DNA of 64,000 bases from JBNJFY01 sp051747265 (GCA_051747265.1 JBNJFY010000008.1:62001-126000), one strand, 5' to 3'. Positions 25,123-34,681 are shown, numbered from the stretch's first letter. Made by a program: numbers and translations. The notes: generated by a model not told the origin, from the letters alone.

Positions 25123-27234
25123 ATGCGACGAAGCATTTCTTTGCCATCCATTCTGTTAATTATCGTTGTAATGATCATTTCTTCGGCTTGTAAGACAACC
25201 GATGAAGTCAAACCTGCGGAGAAACCAGCGGTCGAGGAAACTATACCTTCTAAAGAGCGAACGGTTTGGGATGAGATGCGGATGGTCACCGATGCTTATT
25301 ACAGCCGATCCTATGATGCGGTTTCTCGCTATTTGATTCCAGATGTATATAGGGATCCCGCTACGGATCATGCTTGGCGAGCGATAACCCACATTTCGCT
25401 CGATCGAGGGCAATTACAAGAAGCATATAGCATAGCTCGGGAAAGTAATAGTCCAACAGCTTGGATGGCATTGAGTTTTCAAGATTGGGAATCCACTCAA
25501 ATGTTGGATTTACTGTATTCCGATTGGCTTCGTTATCCAGATTTGCGTGGGGGGATCAGTTTAATTCTTGGTCGACAAGGGAATGAGGAGAGCTATACTC
25601 AGTTATTATCGGTTGTTGACTCTACCCGGGGACAGTCCTACGAGAACGAGGTAGCTATGGCGCTTAGTCGGCTTCAGGCCGAGCAAGGGCTAACAAGTGG
25701 ACACCAGCAATGGTTGCGAGAACGGGTATTCGCGGATGGTACCGATGAGCCACTGAATTTGAACTATTTATATGGCGCGTATCGCACCGATGAGGAGCTA
25801 CCCGAACGTTTGGTGACCGATCTTATCAAGGGTTGGCGTAAATGGGGTTTTGGGCGATCTCCGCTCATCAATCAGTACATGCTGAAAATCACCGGGGGAC
25901 GCTTACCATCGGATTACTTGGATACCTATTTGACCTCCGATGATTTGCGATCCGGTGTTCAGTTAGGTATCGAAACAGCTCGCTGGATGTATGAGTACGG
26001 GCGTCCCGATGCGCTGTATGATCGCGTGATGATTGGTTTGCTTCAACACGCTAATCCTCACGTTCAGGCTGAAGCCGTATTGGCCGCCTCGCAGCAGAAG
26101 TCCCCGAGTGAATCCGTCGCGGAGCAATTACAGCAGATGATCCATGCGAAATCTTCTACCGACTCCATGGTTTGGTTGACAGCGGTGGAAGCTTTCATGG
26201 ATCATCCCAATTGGTTGCCCGATGGCTGGTTGGATGAAGCGAAAGCCCGGGCAGTTGAGAATCCCTATTTCACGGATCGCTGGTTGCGCATTCTGATTAA
26301 TACGAGAGGCGCTTTGGTATATCTGGACGAAGTCAACGAATATGTTCAATCAGCGGAAGTCAAACGAATGGTACCCGCATTTACGCATTTAGGACAGCTT
26401 CTGGCAAGTAATCGGGAGTGGTCGGATGATCAATTACTACGTATTCGAGAGTTGGCATTAACGGCCGTTGAGCAAGCGGATCGGGGCGTATTATATGCAT
26501 TGGAACCCCTGCTTATGGATGATCGACTGGTCTTATTCTCTGATGTGCAGCGCATACTGGATGCCATGCAGCAGTTGCAATTACCCGATGACATAGAAGC
26601 CTACCAGGCATTGACACGGGTACTATATGAGCGACCTGCTTTCCGTAAGGCAGCGCAAGCTACTATCGATTCTCTAGCCAGTGTAGGGTACGCACCGATG
26701 AATCGATCTTTGCGGGCCATGGGATGGGAAATTGATTCGCAAGCAGAACCCAAGACTACAGTGCCCGATTTCCGTCCGGTGGATTGGGATCGCTTACAAA
26801 AATTAGGCGAATATCCGGTACTAGCGCTAAACACCGAAAAAGGCTCCATTAAAGTTCGATTGCACAGTTTAGGGGCTCCGGCTACGGTAAGCGGTATGGA
26901 TGGGCTGATTCGGAAGAAAGCGTACAACGGAGTGCCCTTTCATCGGGTAGTGCGAAATTTTGTAATACAAGGTGGAGATATCGAACGCCAAGATGGGTTT
27001 GGCGGGCCCGATTTTGTTATTCCTACCGAACCGGATATACGTGGCTTCACTCGGGGAGCTATCGGCATAGCCAGCGCGGGGCCGGATACCGAAGGTAGTC
27101 AATATTTCATCATGCACCAGTGGAAACCACACTTAGATGGGCGTTATACGCGATTTGGCGAAGTAATCGACGGCATGGATGTAGTGGATCGGATCCAAGT
27201 GGGCGATGTAGTGAAATCCGTGCGTTGGCAGTGA
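25123..27234 (+). CDS. Lipoprotein with helical repeat region and C-terminal cyclophilin-type PPIase domain
   Basis: I start at ATG 25123 (703 residues) because a lipoprotein signal follows (MRRSISLPSILLIIVVMIIS, lipobox SSAC). The frame extends upstream across lexA, which is an artefact. Residues 50-540 are alpha-helical and repeat-like (for example NPHVQAEAVLAASQQ), HEAT/ARM in style. The last 140 residues are a cyclophilin domain: PFHRVVRNFVIQGGDI, then GAIGIASAGPDTEGSQYFIM with the catalytic-face QYFI motif, then LDGRYTRFGEVIDGMDVV. It probably acts as a periplasmic prolyl isomerase tethered to the envelope. A bidirectional terminator follows. Confidence 0.9.
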   Translation: MRRSISLPSILLIIVVMIISSACKTTDEVKPAEKPAVEETIPSKERTVWDEMRMVTDAYYSRSYDAVSRYLIPDVYRDPATDHAWRAITHISLDRGQLQEAYSIARESNSPTAWMALSFQDWESTQMLDLLYSDWLRYPDLRGGISLILGRQGNEESYTQLLSVVDSTRGQSYENEVAMALSRLQAEQGLTSGHQQWLRERVFADGTDEPLNLNYLYGAYRTDEELPERLVTDLIKGWRKWGFGRSPLINQYMLKITGGRLPSDYLDTYLTSDDLRSGVQLGIETARWMYEYGRPDALYDRVMIGLLQHANPHVQAEAVLAASQQKSPSESVAEQLQQMIHAKSSTDSMVWLTAVEAFMDHPNWLPDGWLDEAKARAVENPYFTDRWLRILINTRGALVYLDEVNEYVQSAEVKRMVPAFTHLGQLLASNREWSDDQLLRIRELALTAVEQADRGVLYALEPLLMDDRLVLFSDVQRILDAMQQLQLPDDIEAYQALTRVLYERPAFRKAAQATIDSLASVGYAPMNRSLRAMGWEIDSQAEPKTTVPDFRPVDWDRLQKLGEYPVLALNTEKGSIKVRLHSLGAPATVSGMDGLIRKKAYNGVPFHRVVRNFVIQGGDIERQDGFGGPDFVIPTEPDIRGFTRGAIGIASAGPDTEGSQYFIMHQWKPHLDGRYTRFGEVIDGMDVVDRIQVGDVVKSVRWQ

Positions 27235-27294
27235 AAGACGGGAAACAGCAGATGGGGCGTGAATGGTATGTTGGCTGTTTCTGTGATTCATAAA

Positions 27295-27328
27295 AAAAGC
27301 GGAAGGCGCTGGAGCGCTTTCCGCTTTT
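27295..27328. terminator. Bidirectional intrinsic terminator
   Basis: A 16-bp stem with one mismatch or G-T pair (27295-27310 with 27313-27328) and a 2-nt central loop is flanked by A and T runs. It lies between convergent genes: the cyclophilin lipoprotein (plus) and the glutaryl-CoA dehydrogenase (minus). Confidence 0.88.
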
Positions 27329-27408
27329 CTGATTCGGTTAGAAGCTAGTGCTTCAAAATGGCAGACTTGGCAATTGGTTTCTCGTTTGCCGTCTGCCTTC
27401 TCCCGTTA

Positions 27409-28674
27409 TTACGCTTTGGATTTTGATTCCACTTCGCCGTTGGCCTTCACATCCTCCAAACGTACCAGCTTGTCGTTGCCACGTGGTTTGAACGCTTGAA
27501 TACCAGTAATGTCACGACCCAGGATCAATCCGTGGATATCATAAGTACCTTCGTAGGTATTTACGGATTCCAGGTTAACCATGTGATGGATCACGCGATA
27601 CTCACCGGTGATACCGTTTCCACCATGCATATCACGGGATTGTCGGGCGATCTCCAGCGCCTTGCCGCAGTTGTTGCGTTTGGCCAAGCTAATCATGGAT
27701 GGGTGCAGGCGTCCATCATCCTTGAGTTGTCCCAATCGCCAGATCAGCATCTGCATGGAGGTGATTTCGGTGACCATGTTGGCCAGCTTGGTTTGAATCA
27801 GCTGATTGGCCCCCAACGGATAATCAAACTGGGTACGCTCCATCACATATTGGCGAGCACGCTGATAGCAGTTTTCGGCGGCGCCGGTGGCTCCCCAGGC
27901 AATACCGTAGCGAGCACTGTTCAGGCAGCTGAATGGACCGCGCAAACCGCGAATTTCGGGGAATACGTTCTCATCGGGGACAAAAACATCTTCCAAAATA
28001 ATTTCACCGGTCTCGGAGGCGCGCAGTGACATTTTATTTTTGGTCTTGGGGGCGCTATATCCGTCCATATCGCTGGTACAGATGAAGCCGCGGATCTCGC
28101 CTTTGTCGTCTTTGTTCTCTTTGGCTTTGGCCCAGACGATGGCTACATCGGCAATAGGGGAGTTGGTGATCCACATTTTGGCGCCGTTCAAGATCCAGCC
28201 GCCATCGGTTTTCATGGCGGTGGTTTTCATGCCGCCGGGATCGGAGCCGTGATCGGGTTCGGTTAAGCCAAAACAACCGATGGTTTTACCGGCTGCCAAG
28301 TCGGGCAAGAAACGCTGTTTTTGCTCTTCGGTACCGAATTCGTTGATCGGATGCATTACCAAAGAGGATTGCACGGACATAAACGAGCGATAGCCGGAAT
28401 CCACACGCTCCACTTCGCGGGCGATCAATCCGTAGGCGGTGTAACTGGCGCCGGATCCACCGTATTTGGGATCCAGGAAGGAGCCGAGTAGCCCCAAGTC
28501 ACCCATTTCTTTGGCGATCTCAATGTGAAACTTCTCTTCTTGATTACCTTCCAAAGCACGCGGTTCCAGGTGACCTTGCGCGTAATCACGAGCCGACTCC
28601 ATGATCATCTTGTCATCTTCGGAGAGTTCGGACTCGAATAAATAAATATCGTCGGGATTGAATTTGCCAGCCAT
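27409..28674 (-). CDS. gcdH: Glutaryl-CoA dehydrogenase-like acyl-CoA dehydrogenase
   Basis: The 421-residue flavoenzyme belongs to the acyl-CoA dehydrogenase family. Two features point to glutaryl-CoA dehydrogenase: TEPDHGSDPGGM in the FAD-binding middle domain and the C-terminal catalytic-Glu region NTYEGTYDIHGLILGRDITG. GcdH oxidises and decarboxylates glutaryl-CoA to crotonyl-CoA in lysine and tryptophan breakdown, passing electrons to an electron-transfer flavoprotein such as the etfBA pair at 34.7-36.5 kb. The gene is transcribed alone, with a terminator beyond its 3' end and a repeat-rich gap upstream. Confidence 0.88.
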   Translation of the reverse strand: MAGKFNPDDIYLFESELSEDDKMIMESARDYAQGHLEPRALEGNQEEKFHIEIAKEMGDLGLLGSFLDPKYGGSGASYTAYGLIAREVERVDSGYRSFMSVQSSLVMHPINEFGTEEQKQRFLPDLAAGKTIGCFGLTEPDHGSDPGGMKTTAMKTDGGWILNGAKMWITNSPIADVAIVWAKAKENKDDKGEIRGFICTSDMDGYSAPKTKNKMSLRASETGEIILEDVFVPDENVFPEIRGLRGPFSCLNSARYGIAWGATGAAENCYQRARQYVMERTQFDYPLGANQLIQTKLANMVTEITSMQMLIWRLGQLKDDGRLHPSMISLAKRNNCGKALEIARQSRDMHGGNGITGEYRVIHHMVNLESVNTYEGTYDIHGLILGRDITGIQAFKPRGNDKLVRLEDVKANGEVESKSKA

Positions 28675-28835
28675 AATAGGGGGTGTTTACATGATTTAGA
28701 ATTTCTGCAGGCATGTTAAAGACATTGCCTGATAAAGTAAACGAAAATCGTGGATTTCTTTATACAGTGATCGGATTGGATCTATTTGCAGTATAACGTC
28801 CTACGGATAGTGAAATTATCGAGTTAAGACAATCG

Positions 28836-29066
28836 GAGATGGACCATCGACCATCGTGATATTGTGCCTGTATTTTTACTAAGTGACCCTGGGTAGAGTT
28901 TTTCGTTAATGGTTAATTGTTATCGGTCTTCTAGTTTTACACTAGCTATTAGTCCCCAATTAACGAATAACCAATAACGATTAACGAATACAACCCAGTC
29001 AAGGGCTTTGTACTTAAAAATCAGCAACACACCACGATGGTCAATGGTCTGTCAACGATGGTCAAT
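28836..29066. repeat. Nested inverted heptad element (in the 28675-29113 gap)
   Basis: The outer arms are 28836-28860 (units of the GGACCATC / GACCATC type) and 29031-29066 (GATGGTC type). Inside them lie a second pair, 28902-28926 (GTTAAT-type units) and 28956-28990 (AACGAAT-type units, period 7). Between the inner arms is TTTTACACTAGCTAT. The right half closely resembles 41330-41455. Nothing coding was seen in the 439-bp gap. Confidence 0.8.
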
Positions 29067-29113
29067 TACGATCAAGATCCCAAAACTCCACTCCGTACCG
29101 GCCGTCTGTCGTT

Positions 29114-30970
29114 TTAAACCAAATCCGTTATCGTACTCTCCAGATCCCCCACGAACTCCTCAGCGTAGTTGATTTTCGTTTCCTTGGTACTGAAGAAGGG
29201 GTTCATCAGGGTTAGACGAATGAGCGTTAAGCTATCCGTGTTGCGCATGCCGTCCCACTGCTGCATGTAGCGATCCAGATATTTTTGGAAGGCGCTGTAT
29301 TGCAGTTCCGTTTTGGAGACAAAGAAAGGACGATTGCGCACCGTCGAGTAGTGCTCGAAGATTTGACGCGTACGTTTATTGGTCATCTCCGTGGGCTCAT
29401 GTGGTTTGGCCACGCAGAAACAGGCGATATTGGTTTCACTATCCGGGGCGATGCGTATAAAAGGCGATGCCCCTCGCAGACGATCTTCCAACATAATACG
29501 CGACTGAATACTGCGCTCCAGGATCCGGCCGTAGCCGTTTTCATCCAACCCAATAGATTTAGAAGTGAGCCAGGTAGATACCGCACCCGCTGCCGAACGA
29601 GAGCCCTCCAAGGTCTGCGGACCTTTATCCCGAACCTCATCAAAATCGATGTATGGAGCTTTTACTGAATTACTATAATACTCGCGGTGGTCGTTACAAA
29701 TGAAGGTTCCCGACGCGTAGGGGACGTAGCCCAACTTGTGGGGATCCACGGTGAGCGAGTTGCTTTTACCGATGGCACTCAGAGCGGCCTTCATCTGATC
29801 GGAGATATATTCGCTATCTTTGTTGCGGAGGGAGCAGAAGAACCCGCCGTATGCTCCATCCACATGGTGCCATATATGGATGCCTTTTTGCGCGTATTCA
29901 TCCAGCAATTCAGTAACTTGATCTACCGGATCAAAATCGCCGAGCTCCGTGGTTCCAGCTACCGAGACGACCATCATTACCGGACGCTGTGCGGCGTGGG
30001 CTTTCTCGATCATCTGACTGAGATGCGTTACATCCTGGCGACCGCGTTCATCCAACGCTACCGGCCAGAACGCTTCTTCGCCCAGACCAAGCAGTTTAAC
30101 CGCTTTTTGCCAGCTGTAGTGCTTGTTTTCGGGCACTAATATTACCGGCCCGTGGTAGGGGTGATCAAAGATATCACGGTAACGTTGAGCCACCTTCAGC
30201 GGATTTTCTTTCAGGATGTGATAGGGCGAGAGCGTATCGTCGTGGGTATCCAGCCATTCGTAAAAATCATCGTATTGATCCCAACCCATGTGTGCTGCTT
30301 CGAACAGGGAGAGCTCTTTGCCCTGCGTTCGGGCAATGGCACCCAGGGCCAACCAGCGGGCCATTCGCGATCGGGCCCGAACGGCTCCTTCAAAATTAGC
30401 CACAGTTCCACCGGAGGTAAAGTGACCTACGGCACGATCCGGATTATAGCCGTGCATCTCGGCTAGGTCATAGATGGCTTCGTCTTCAATTTCGATCCCC
30501 ACACGCGAAGCTTCTCCGGTAATATTGTTGGGGTTATGCAACAGCGTCACGATGTGGCCCATCAAAGCGGGTAGCGAAATATCGGTCTGCATGTGACCGA
30601 TATACCGTGGGGTGAAGGTGGGGATTTCATCTCGAAATCGTTGGGTTAGCTGATCAACAAAGTGCTCAAAATTCGTTCGTCGTTTTATAAAGGCTTCATT
30701 TTGTTGATCTTGCTCGGAAATGGCTCGCCCATCTTCGGGGTAGAGCTCGCGTCGCCAATTGTACCAACCCTCGAAAATGTGATCGATAATTTCGTGGGTC
30801 AGTTCATAATTTTCAGCTTTAGGACCCAGAAAAAAGCTTTTCAGAGAGACATCCAGCGGATCACAGACGCCGGTTTTGTGCTGTTCTTGCAGTGATAGTG
30901 AGGTTTCAGACGATTCGTTTGAAGAATTGTGTGTATGCTGAGAATCATCTGCCGTAGAAGAATTGTTCAT
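29114..30970 (-). CDS. PLP-dependent amino-acid decarboxylase, tyrosine decarboxylase-like
   Basis: The 618-residue protein is a group II PLP decarboxylase. It shows FTSGGTVANFEGAVRARS in the cofactor-binding part, HVDGAYGGFF with the PLP-contacting Asp, and the Schiff-base lysine (about K412) in SLTVDPHKLGYVPY. The length and the N-terminal FLGPKAENYELTHEI followed by YNWRRELYPED resemble the roughly 620-residue bacterial tyrosine decarboxylases rather than the roughly 470-residue GadB type. The substrate (tyrosine, another aromatic amino acid, or glutamate) is inferred. No amine antiporter is adjacent. An uncharacterised Ser/Asn/Gln-rich N-terminal tail of about 25 residues precedes the fold. 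Confidence 0.82.
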   Translation of the reverse strand: MNNSSTADDSQHTHNSSNESSETSLSLQEQHKTGVCDPLDVSLKSFFLGPKAENYELTHEIIDHIFEGWYNWRRELYPEDGRAISEQDQQNEAFIKRRTNFEHFVDQLTQRFRDEIPTFTPRYIGHMQTDISLPALMGHIVTLLHNPNNITGEASRVGIEIEDEAIYDLAEMHGYNPDRAVGHFTSGGTVANFEGAVRARSRMARWLALGAIARTQGKELSLFEAAHMGWDQYDDFYEWLDTHDDTLSPYHILKENPLKVAQRYRDIFDHPYHGPVILVPENKHYSWQKAVKLLGLGEEAFWPVALDERGRQDVTHLSQMIEKAHAAQRPVMMVVSVAGTTELGDFDPVDQVTELLDEYAQKGIHIWHHVDGAYGGFFCSLRNKDSEYISDQMKAALSAIGKSNSLTVDPHKLGYVPYASGTFICNDHREYYSNSVKAPYIDFDEVRDKGPQTLEGSRSAAGAVSTWLTSKSIGLDENGYGRILERSIQSRIMLEDRLRGASPFIRIAPDSETNIACFCVAKPHEPTEMTNKRTRQIFEHYSTVRNRPFFVSKTELQYSAFQKYLDRYMQQWDGMRNTDSLTLIRLTLMNPFFSTKETKINYAEEFVGDLESTITDLV

Positions 30971-31111
30971 GGTGTAACCATTTTCATTCCCGAATTATTC
31001 ACATTTGATAAAACCAGTATTTCGCTTGATTGCTGTTCTTGAGCTACTTCAAATTCTGATTCATTTACAAGTGATTGTGATTGAAATAGCTTCGAACTTT
31101 TCACCTGCCCT

Positions 31112-31180
31112 GCGTTGCATTTTAAAATGACTTACTCGCAATACGCTTGTATTGCTGTGTCGTCATTTTTAATGCGCCTT
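31112..31180. repeat. Nested hairpin element
   Basis: Outer arms at 31117-31131 and about 31162-31176 pair nearly perfectly. Inside is a second perfect 7-bp stem (31138-31144 with 31149-31155) with a 4-nt loop. It lies in the 694-bp gap between the decarboxylase and acyl-CoA dehydrogenase genes; the stretch 30971-31111 shows nothing clear. Confidence 0.7.
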
Positions 31181-31369
31181 GGTCAGAAGAAAATTTCTTG
31201 GTGAATAATTCGGCAAGCCCACCAATGCCTTGTGTTGCCCGCGGCACCGGGCTTTTGTCGTTGCGATTGAGTGTTTAGATCGCGCACGAAAAAGCGCATG
31301 CGGAAGATAGGGAATTGTTGGGTGGGATGATAGAATAATGGCAGCAGATGTTTAGCTTTGGACAAGCTT

Positions 31370-31648
31370 CCTCAGACTGGCAGTCGGAGGATTAGCATTT
31401 TCGGGAAGCAGAGCTTCCCCATGGCTTTACGGATCGGAGCTCCGTAAAGAGAGGCTCGTTTTCTACAGGCTCGCATTTTGCGAACCTGTGGAAAACTATT
31501 GTTGCTGGTTGCAGTGCCTCACTGCATCTAGTGTGACGAGTGAGGGCACTCGTCACAGCGGTAGAAATTAAAAACGCCCGTTGAATTTGCATTCAACGGG
31601 CGTTTAAAAAATCAAAACCTACAAGGTATCCAAAAACCTTGTAGGTTT
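31370..31648. repeat. Array of eight consecutive short hairpins
   Basis: Stems are 31370-31378/31382-31390 (one mismatch), 31403-31409/31413-31419, 31425-31433/31441-31449, 31458-31475/31479-31496 (two mismatches), 31510-31516/31520-31526, 31532-31542/31547-31557, 31572-31586/31591-31605 and 31615-31627/31636-31648. All except the first and fourth are perfect; loops are 3-8 nt. The array follows the 3' end of the acyl-CoA dehydrogenase gene. Each stem has a different sequence, so it is not a tandem repeat. Confidence 0.85.
31572..31605 (-). terminator. Terminator-like 15-bp hairpin after the acyl-CoA dehydrogenase gene
   Basis: A perfect 15-bp stem with a 4-nt loop (31587-31590) ends in TTTTTAATTT on the minus strand. 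It lies 60 bp past the stop codon of the gene at 31665-32843 and is the strongest of the hairpins in this gap. Confidence 0.8.
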
Positions 31649-31664
31649 ATCAAACTAAAGGGGA

Positions 31665-32843
31665 TTAGCCCATTTCCTGCTTCAGGTGGCGGGCGATGAT
31701 CAGGCGTTGGATTTCGGAGGTGCCTTCGCCGATTTCCAAGAGTTTGGCGTCGCGCAGGAAGCGTTCTACATGGTACTCCTTGGTGTAGCCGTACCCGCCG
31801 TGGATCTGAATGGCTTCCAGAGCAGCTTGCGTAGCTACTTCGGAGGCTTTCAGTTTACCCATGGAAGCCAATTTAGTAAATGGCTTGCCTTGGTCACGAG
31901 CCCACGCCGCGCGATGAACCAGCAGACGAGCGGCATCGGTTTCCACTGCCATATTCACCATTTTGTGCTCAATAGCCTGGAAATTGCCGATGGGGGATCC
32001 GAACTGCTCACGTTCGGAAGAATACTTCAAGGCTTCTTCCAGTGATCCTCGGGCAATACCTACACCCAAGGCGCCAATACCGATGCGTCCGCCATCCAGT
32101 ACTTTCATGGTCTGGATGAAGCCTTCGCCTTCCTCTCCAAGCAAATTCTCAGCAGGCACTTCCACATTTTCAAAGTGCACTTCCGTAGTGTCTGAGGAGT
32201 TCATACCCAATTTGTGCAGCTTCTTACCGGAGGTCACTCCATCCCAGGCTTTTTCCACAATAAAGGCGCTGATGCCTTTGGTACCCTTGCTGGGATCGGT
32301 TTTGGCCAATACTACAAAGGTGGATCCCACCGAACCTTGAGTAATGAAAATTTTGGATCCGTTTAGGATGTATTTATCGCCATCCTTAACGGCTGTAGTC
32401 TTCATGTTAGAAGCGTCGCTGCCGGAACCGGGTTCGGTCAGGCACCATCCGCCCAATACGTCACCTTGAGCCAGCGGCGTCAAATACTTTTCCTTCTGTT
32501 CATGGTTACCGGCTAAAGCAATGTGTCCGGAGCAAAGTGAAGTGTGCGATGCCACGGTCAGAGCCAGCGAGGCATCCCAGCGGGCGATCTCCTCCAGGGC
32601 CAGACATAAGCTAACATAGCCTACATTGCCGCCCCCATATTGTTCATCATATACCATGCCCATCAGGCCTTGATCAGCTAGTTTTTTGATCAAGTCGTGG
32701 GGAAATTCTTTGGAAGCGTCGCGCTCCATGACGCCAGGCGCGATGTGTCGTTCTGCAAAATCACGTACACTATCGCGAATCATTTGTTGATCTTCGGATA
32801 GATCAAAGGACAATCCGGTTTGGGTAAGGGTTTCCGTACTCAT
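31665..32843 (-). CDS. Acyl-CoA dehydrogenase
   Basis: The 392-residue flavoenzyme shows [20 protein letters not shown] (FAD/substrate region), the middle-domain [18 protein letters not shown], and the C-terminal [20 protein letters not shown] with the catalytic Glu in GEGTSEIQ. The pattern is that of short/branched-chain or butyryl-CoA dehydrogenases. It oxidises acyl-CoA to trans-2-enoyl-CoA and hands electrons to ETF. It lies directly downstream of the etfB-etfA-fixC-fixX run on the same strand, which supports a shared electron-transfer role. The exact chain length is unknown. Confidence 0.92.
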   Translation of the reverse strand: MSTETLTQTGLSFDLSEDQQMIRDSVRDFAERHIAPGVMERDASKEFPHDLIKKLADQGLMGMVYDEQYGGGNVGYVSLCLALEEIARWDASLALTVASHTSLCSGHIALAGNHEQKEKYLTPLAQGDVLGGWCLTEPGSGSDASNMKTTAVKDGDKYILNGSKIFITQGSVGSTFVVLAKTDPSKGTKGISAFIVEKAWDGVTSGKKLHKLGMNSSDTTEVHFENVEVPAENLLGEEGEGFIQTMKVLDGGRIGIGALGVGIARGSLEEALKYSSEREQFGSPIGNFQAIEHKMVNMAVETDAARLLVHRAAWARDQGKPFTKLASMGKLKASEVATQAALEAIQIHGGYGYTKEYHVERFLRDAKLLEIGEGTSEIQRLIIARHLKQEMG

Positions 32844-32957
32844 GAATACTAATTAATGTGAATAACTTGATTATGTATAAAAGATAAATTGGCCATCAAC
32901 GAAGAATAGTAACAGTATAAGAGCCCAGTTCATTCGGCATCAATTGGGAAGATTTCG

Positions 32958-33260
32958 CTACCCGAAATTCCAATTTACGCCACGACCAATTTCCGGATCC
33001 GGGTATTCCCAGCTTACCGCACCTTGATCACAGGCATACATGCAGGTACCGCATTCGATGCAGTCTTCCACTTGGAAATGCACCACGCCTTGCTCATCCA
33101 CGGTATAGCAGTTAGCCGGGCAGACATAAGTGGTTGCTTTGTGTGGACAGGAACTGTTACAAATGTCCGTATCGACAACAATATGTGGTTTGATATCTGA
33201 TTTGGACTGGTTTCGGTAGTTAACCAATCCAAGACGTTCAGCTAATTTCAGCTTTTTCAT
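32958..33260 (-). CDS. fixX: Ferredoxin-like protein FixX
   Basis: The product has about 100 residues from ATG 33260, which overlaps the fixC stop as ATGA; an upstream in-frame start would add 14 residues that do not fit. Cysteines occur in ICNSSCPHKATTYVCPANCY and CIECGTCMYACDQG; the second cluster is the usual 4Fe-4S ferredoxin pattern. FixX pairs with FixC to pass electrons from ETF to quinone, matching the two halves of ETF:ubiquinone oxidoreductase. It is the last gene of the etfB-etfA-fixC-fixX run. Confidence 0.93.
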   Translation of the reverse strand: MKKLKLAERLGLVNYRNQSKSDIKPHIVVDTDICNSSCPHKATTYVCPANCYTVDEQGVVHFQVEDCIECGTCMYACDQGAVSWEYPDPEIGRGVNWNFG

Positions 33261-34588
33261 AATGATTTGGCTCCTTTGAGTCCAATTTTGATGAGATCCC
33301 AATACGAGGAATGTTCCTTGATCGATTTAGACAGCATATCTTTGGTTTTCGGTGTAGCTTCATTCTTTATAGAGAAGAACTGCTTTCCGAAATCACAAAC
33401 CATATTGGGTACGTCAATATACATGGATTCGCTGTGTAGCATGTGTACCGCATCCTGGAAACCGCGCATATCTTTCATCACGTAGCTGTCTTCCAGCTTA
33501 TCTCGGTAAGCCTTTAGGGTGGCTTTGCTATAGTCGCCTTTTTCTTTGGCTTCAATGATAGTTTCTGCAGCCAGGATTCCCGAGCGCATGGCGTAATCCA
33601 TACCTTGAATCGCTTTACCCGCGTTCAACAGCAGATTAGCCGCTTCGCCGGTAACCAAAGCACCATCAGTATACACTTCTTTGGGCATCACTCGGATGTC
33701 ACCAGAAGAGACGGCGTGTGCGGAATACTCCACCACTTCGCCGCCCTGGATGGCATCTTGAATAACCGGATGGGCCTTAAATTCATTCAGCATATCATGC
33801 GGACTCATATTCTTTTCCCGCATGTCCTTGATTCCGGCTACCAATCCCAGCGATATGGAATCACGGTTGGTATACAAGAATCCGCCGCCTTCTACACCTT
33901 GGGTAGCATATCCCACAAACTCGTTGGACATCCCGCTGAGGCCATTCAACTGGAAGCGATCCCGAATGGTATCTTCATCCAATCGAATGACTTCTTTGAT
34001 ACCGGTAAGGATATGATCGGCGGGAACATAATCATCCTGTAGACCAATCTGACGAGTCAGCAAATTGTTGACTCCTTCGGCGATGATCACGCTGTCGGCG
34101 TAAAACTCTTCTTCACCGGCGCGGATCCCATTGGCTTTGCCGTTCTCATCGGTCAGGATCTCTTCAACCAGAATATTAGTAGCGATGAAGGATTCCATAG
34201 CCACTTCACTTTCGGCCAAGACCTCTTCCACTTTCCCTGCCAACCAGCGATCGAATTTGGAGCGCAGAACTACGACACCACCGTACGGGGGTTCGTTGAA
34301 ATGCTCAGATTTGAAATCGAGGGAGAAGGTGGATTCCTCGTCCATGAAGGTTAATCGGCGGTGGTTGATAAATCGCTCGATACCCATGTCGTCTTCTTCC
34401 CAATAGTTGGGAACCAAACGATTCAAGTCAGTGCCCCAGAGCACGCCTCCGGACACGTTTTTGGCCCCGGAGAATTCACCCCGCTCGATCAACAAAAAAC
34501 GCATATTTTGGCGGGCCAAGGTCATAGCCGCAGCCAGGCCGGCGATACCGCCACCGACCACAATACAGTCAAACTTTTCGTCTTCCAT
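33257..34588 (-). CDS. fixC: FixC / ETF-quinone oxidoreductase flavoprotein subunit
   Basis: ATG 34588 is chosen because AAGGAG lies just before it; the upstream TTG at 34606 is weaker. The 443-residue protein starts with an FAD-binding fold (FDCIVVGGGIAGLAAAMTLA) and continues with SGAKNVSGGVLWG, GEAANLLLNAGKAIQGMDYA and other FixC/ETF-QO landmarks. It accepts electrons from the EtfAB dimer and, with FixX, passes them to the quinone pool at the membrane. In bifurcating FixABCX systems the same subunits serve ferredoxin reduction; which mode is used here cannot be read directly. Confidence 0.93.
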   Translation of the reverse strand: MEDEKFDCIVVGGGIAGLAAAMTLARQNMRFLLIERGEFSGAKNVSGGVLWGTDLNRLVPNYWEEDDMGIERFINHRRLTFMDEESTFSLDFKSEHFNEPPYGGVVVLRSKFDRWLAGKVEEVLAESEVAMESFIATNILVEEILTDENGKANGIRAGEEEFYADSVIIAEGVNNLLTRQIGLQDDYVPADHILTGIKEVIRLDEDTIRDRFQLNGLSGMSNEFVGYATQGVEGGGFLYTNRDSISLGLVAGIKDMREKNMSPHDMLNEFKAHPVIQDAIQGGEVVEYSAHAVSSGDIRVMPKEVYTDGALVTGEAANLLLNAGKAIQGMDYAMRSGILAAETIIEAKEKGDYSKATLKAYRDKLEDSYVMKDMRGFQDAVHMLHSESMYIDVPNMVCDFGKQFFSIKNEATPKTKDMLSKSIKEHSSYWDLIKIGLKGAKSL

Positions 34589-34644
34589 AAACTCCTTGGT
34601 TTTCAATCAGGATAAGGATGCGCTAAATGTGCGCTCAATATAAT

Positions 34645-34681
34645 AAAAAAAGCGCCTGCCCATAGGGACAGACGCTTTTTT
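34645..34681. terminator. Bidirectional terminator between etfA and fixC
   Basis: An 11-bp stem with two mismatches (about 34651-34661 with 34665-34676) is flanked by seven A on the left and six T on the right. It lies between etfA and fixC, so etfBA and fixCX may be partly separate transcripts. Confidence 0.75.

Noticed and set aside
31370..31648. Integron attC cluster
   Set aside because: The stems lack paired attC core sites, no gene cassettes lie between them and no integrase is present.
33261..33302. 14-residue N-terminal extension of FixX
   Set aside because: ATG 33260 overlaps the fixC stop codon and gives the usual FixX N-terminus (MKKLKLAERLGL).
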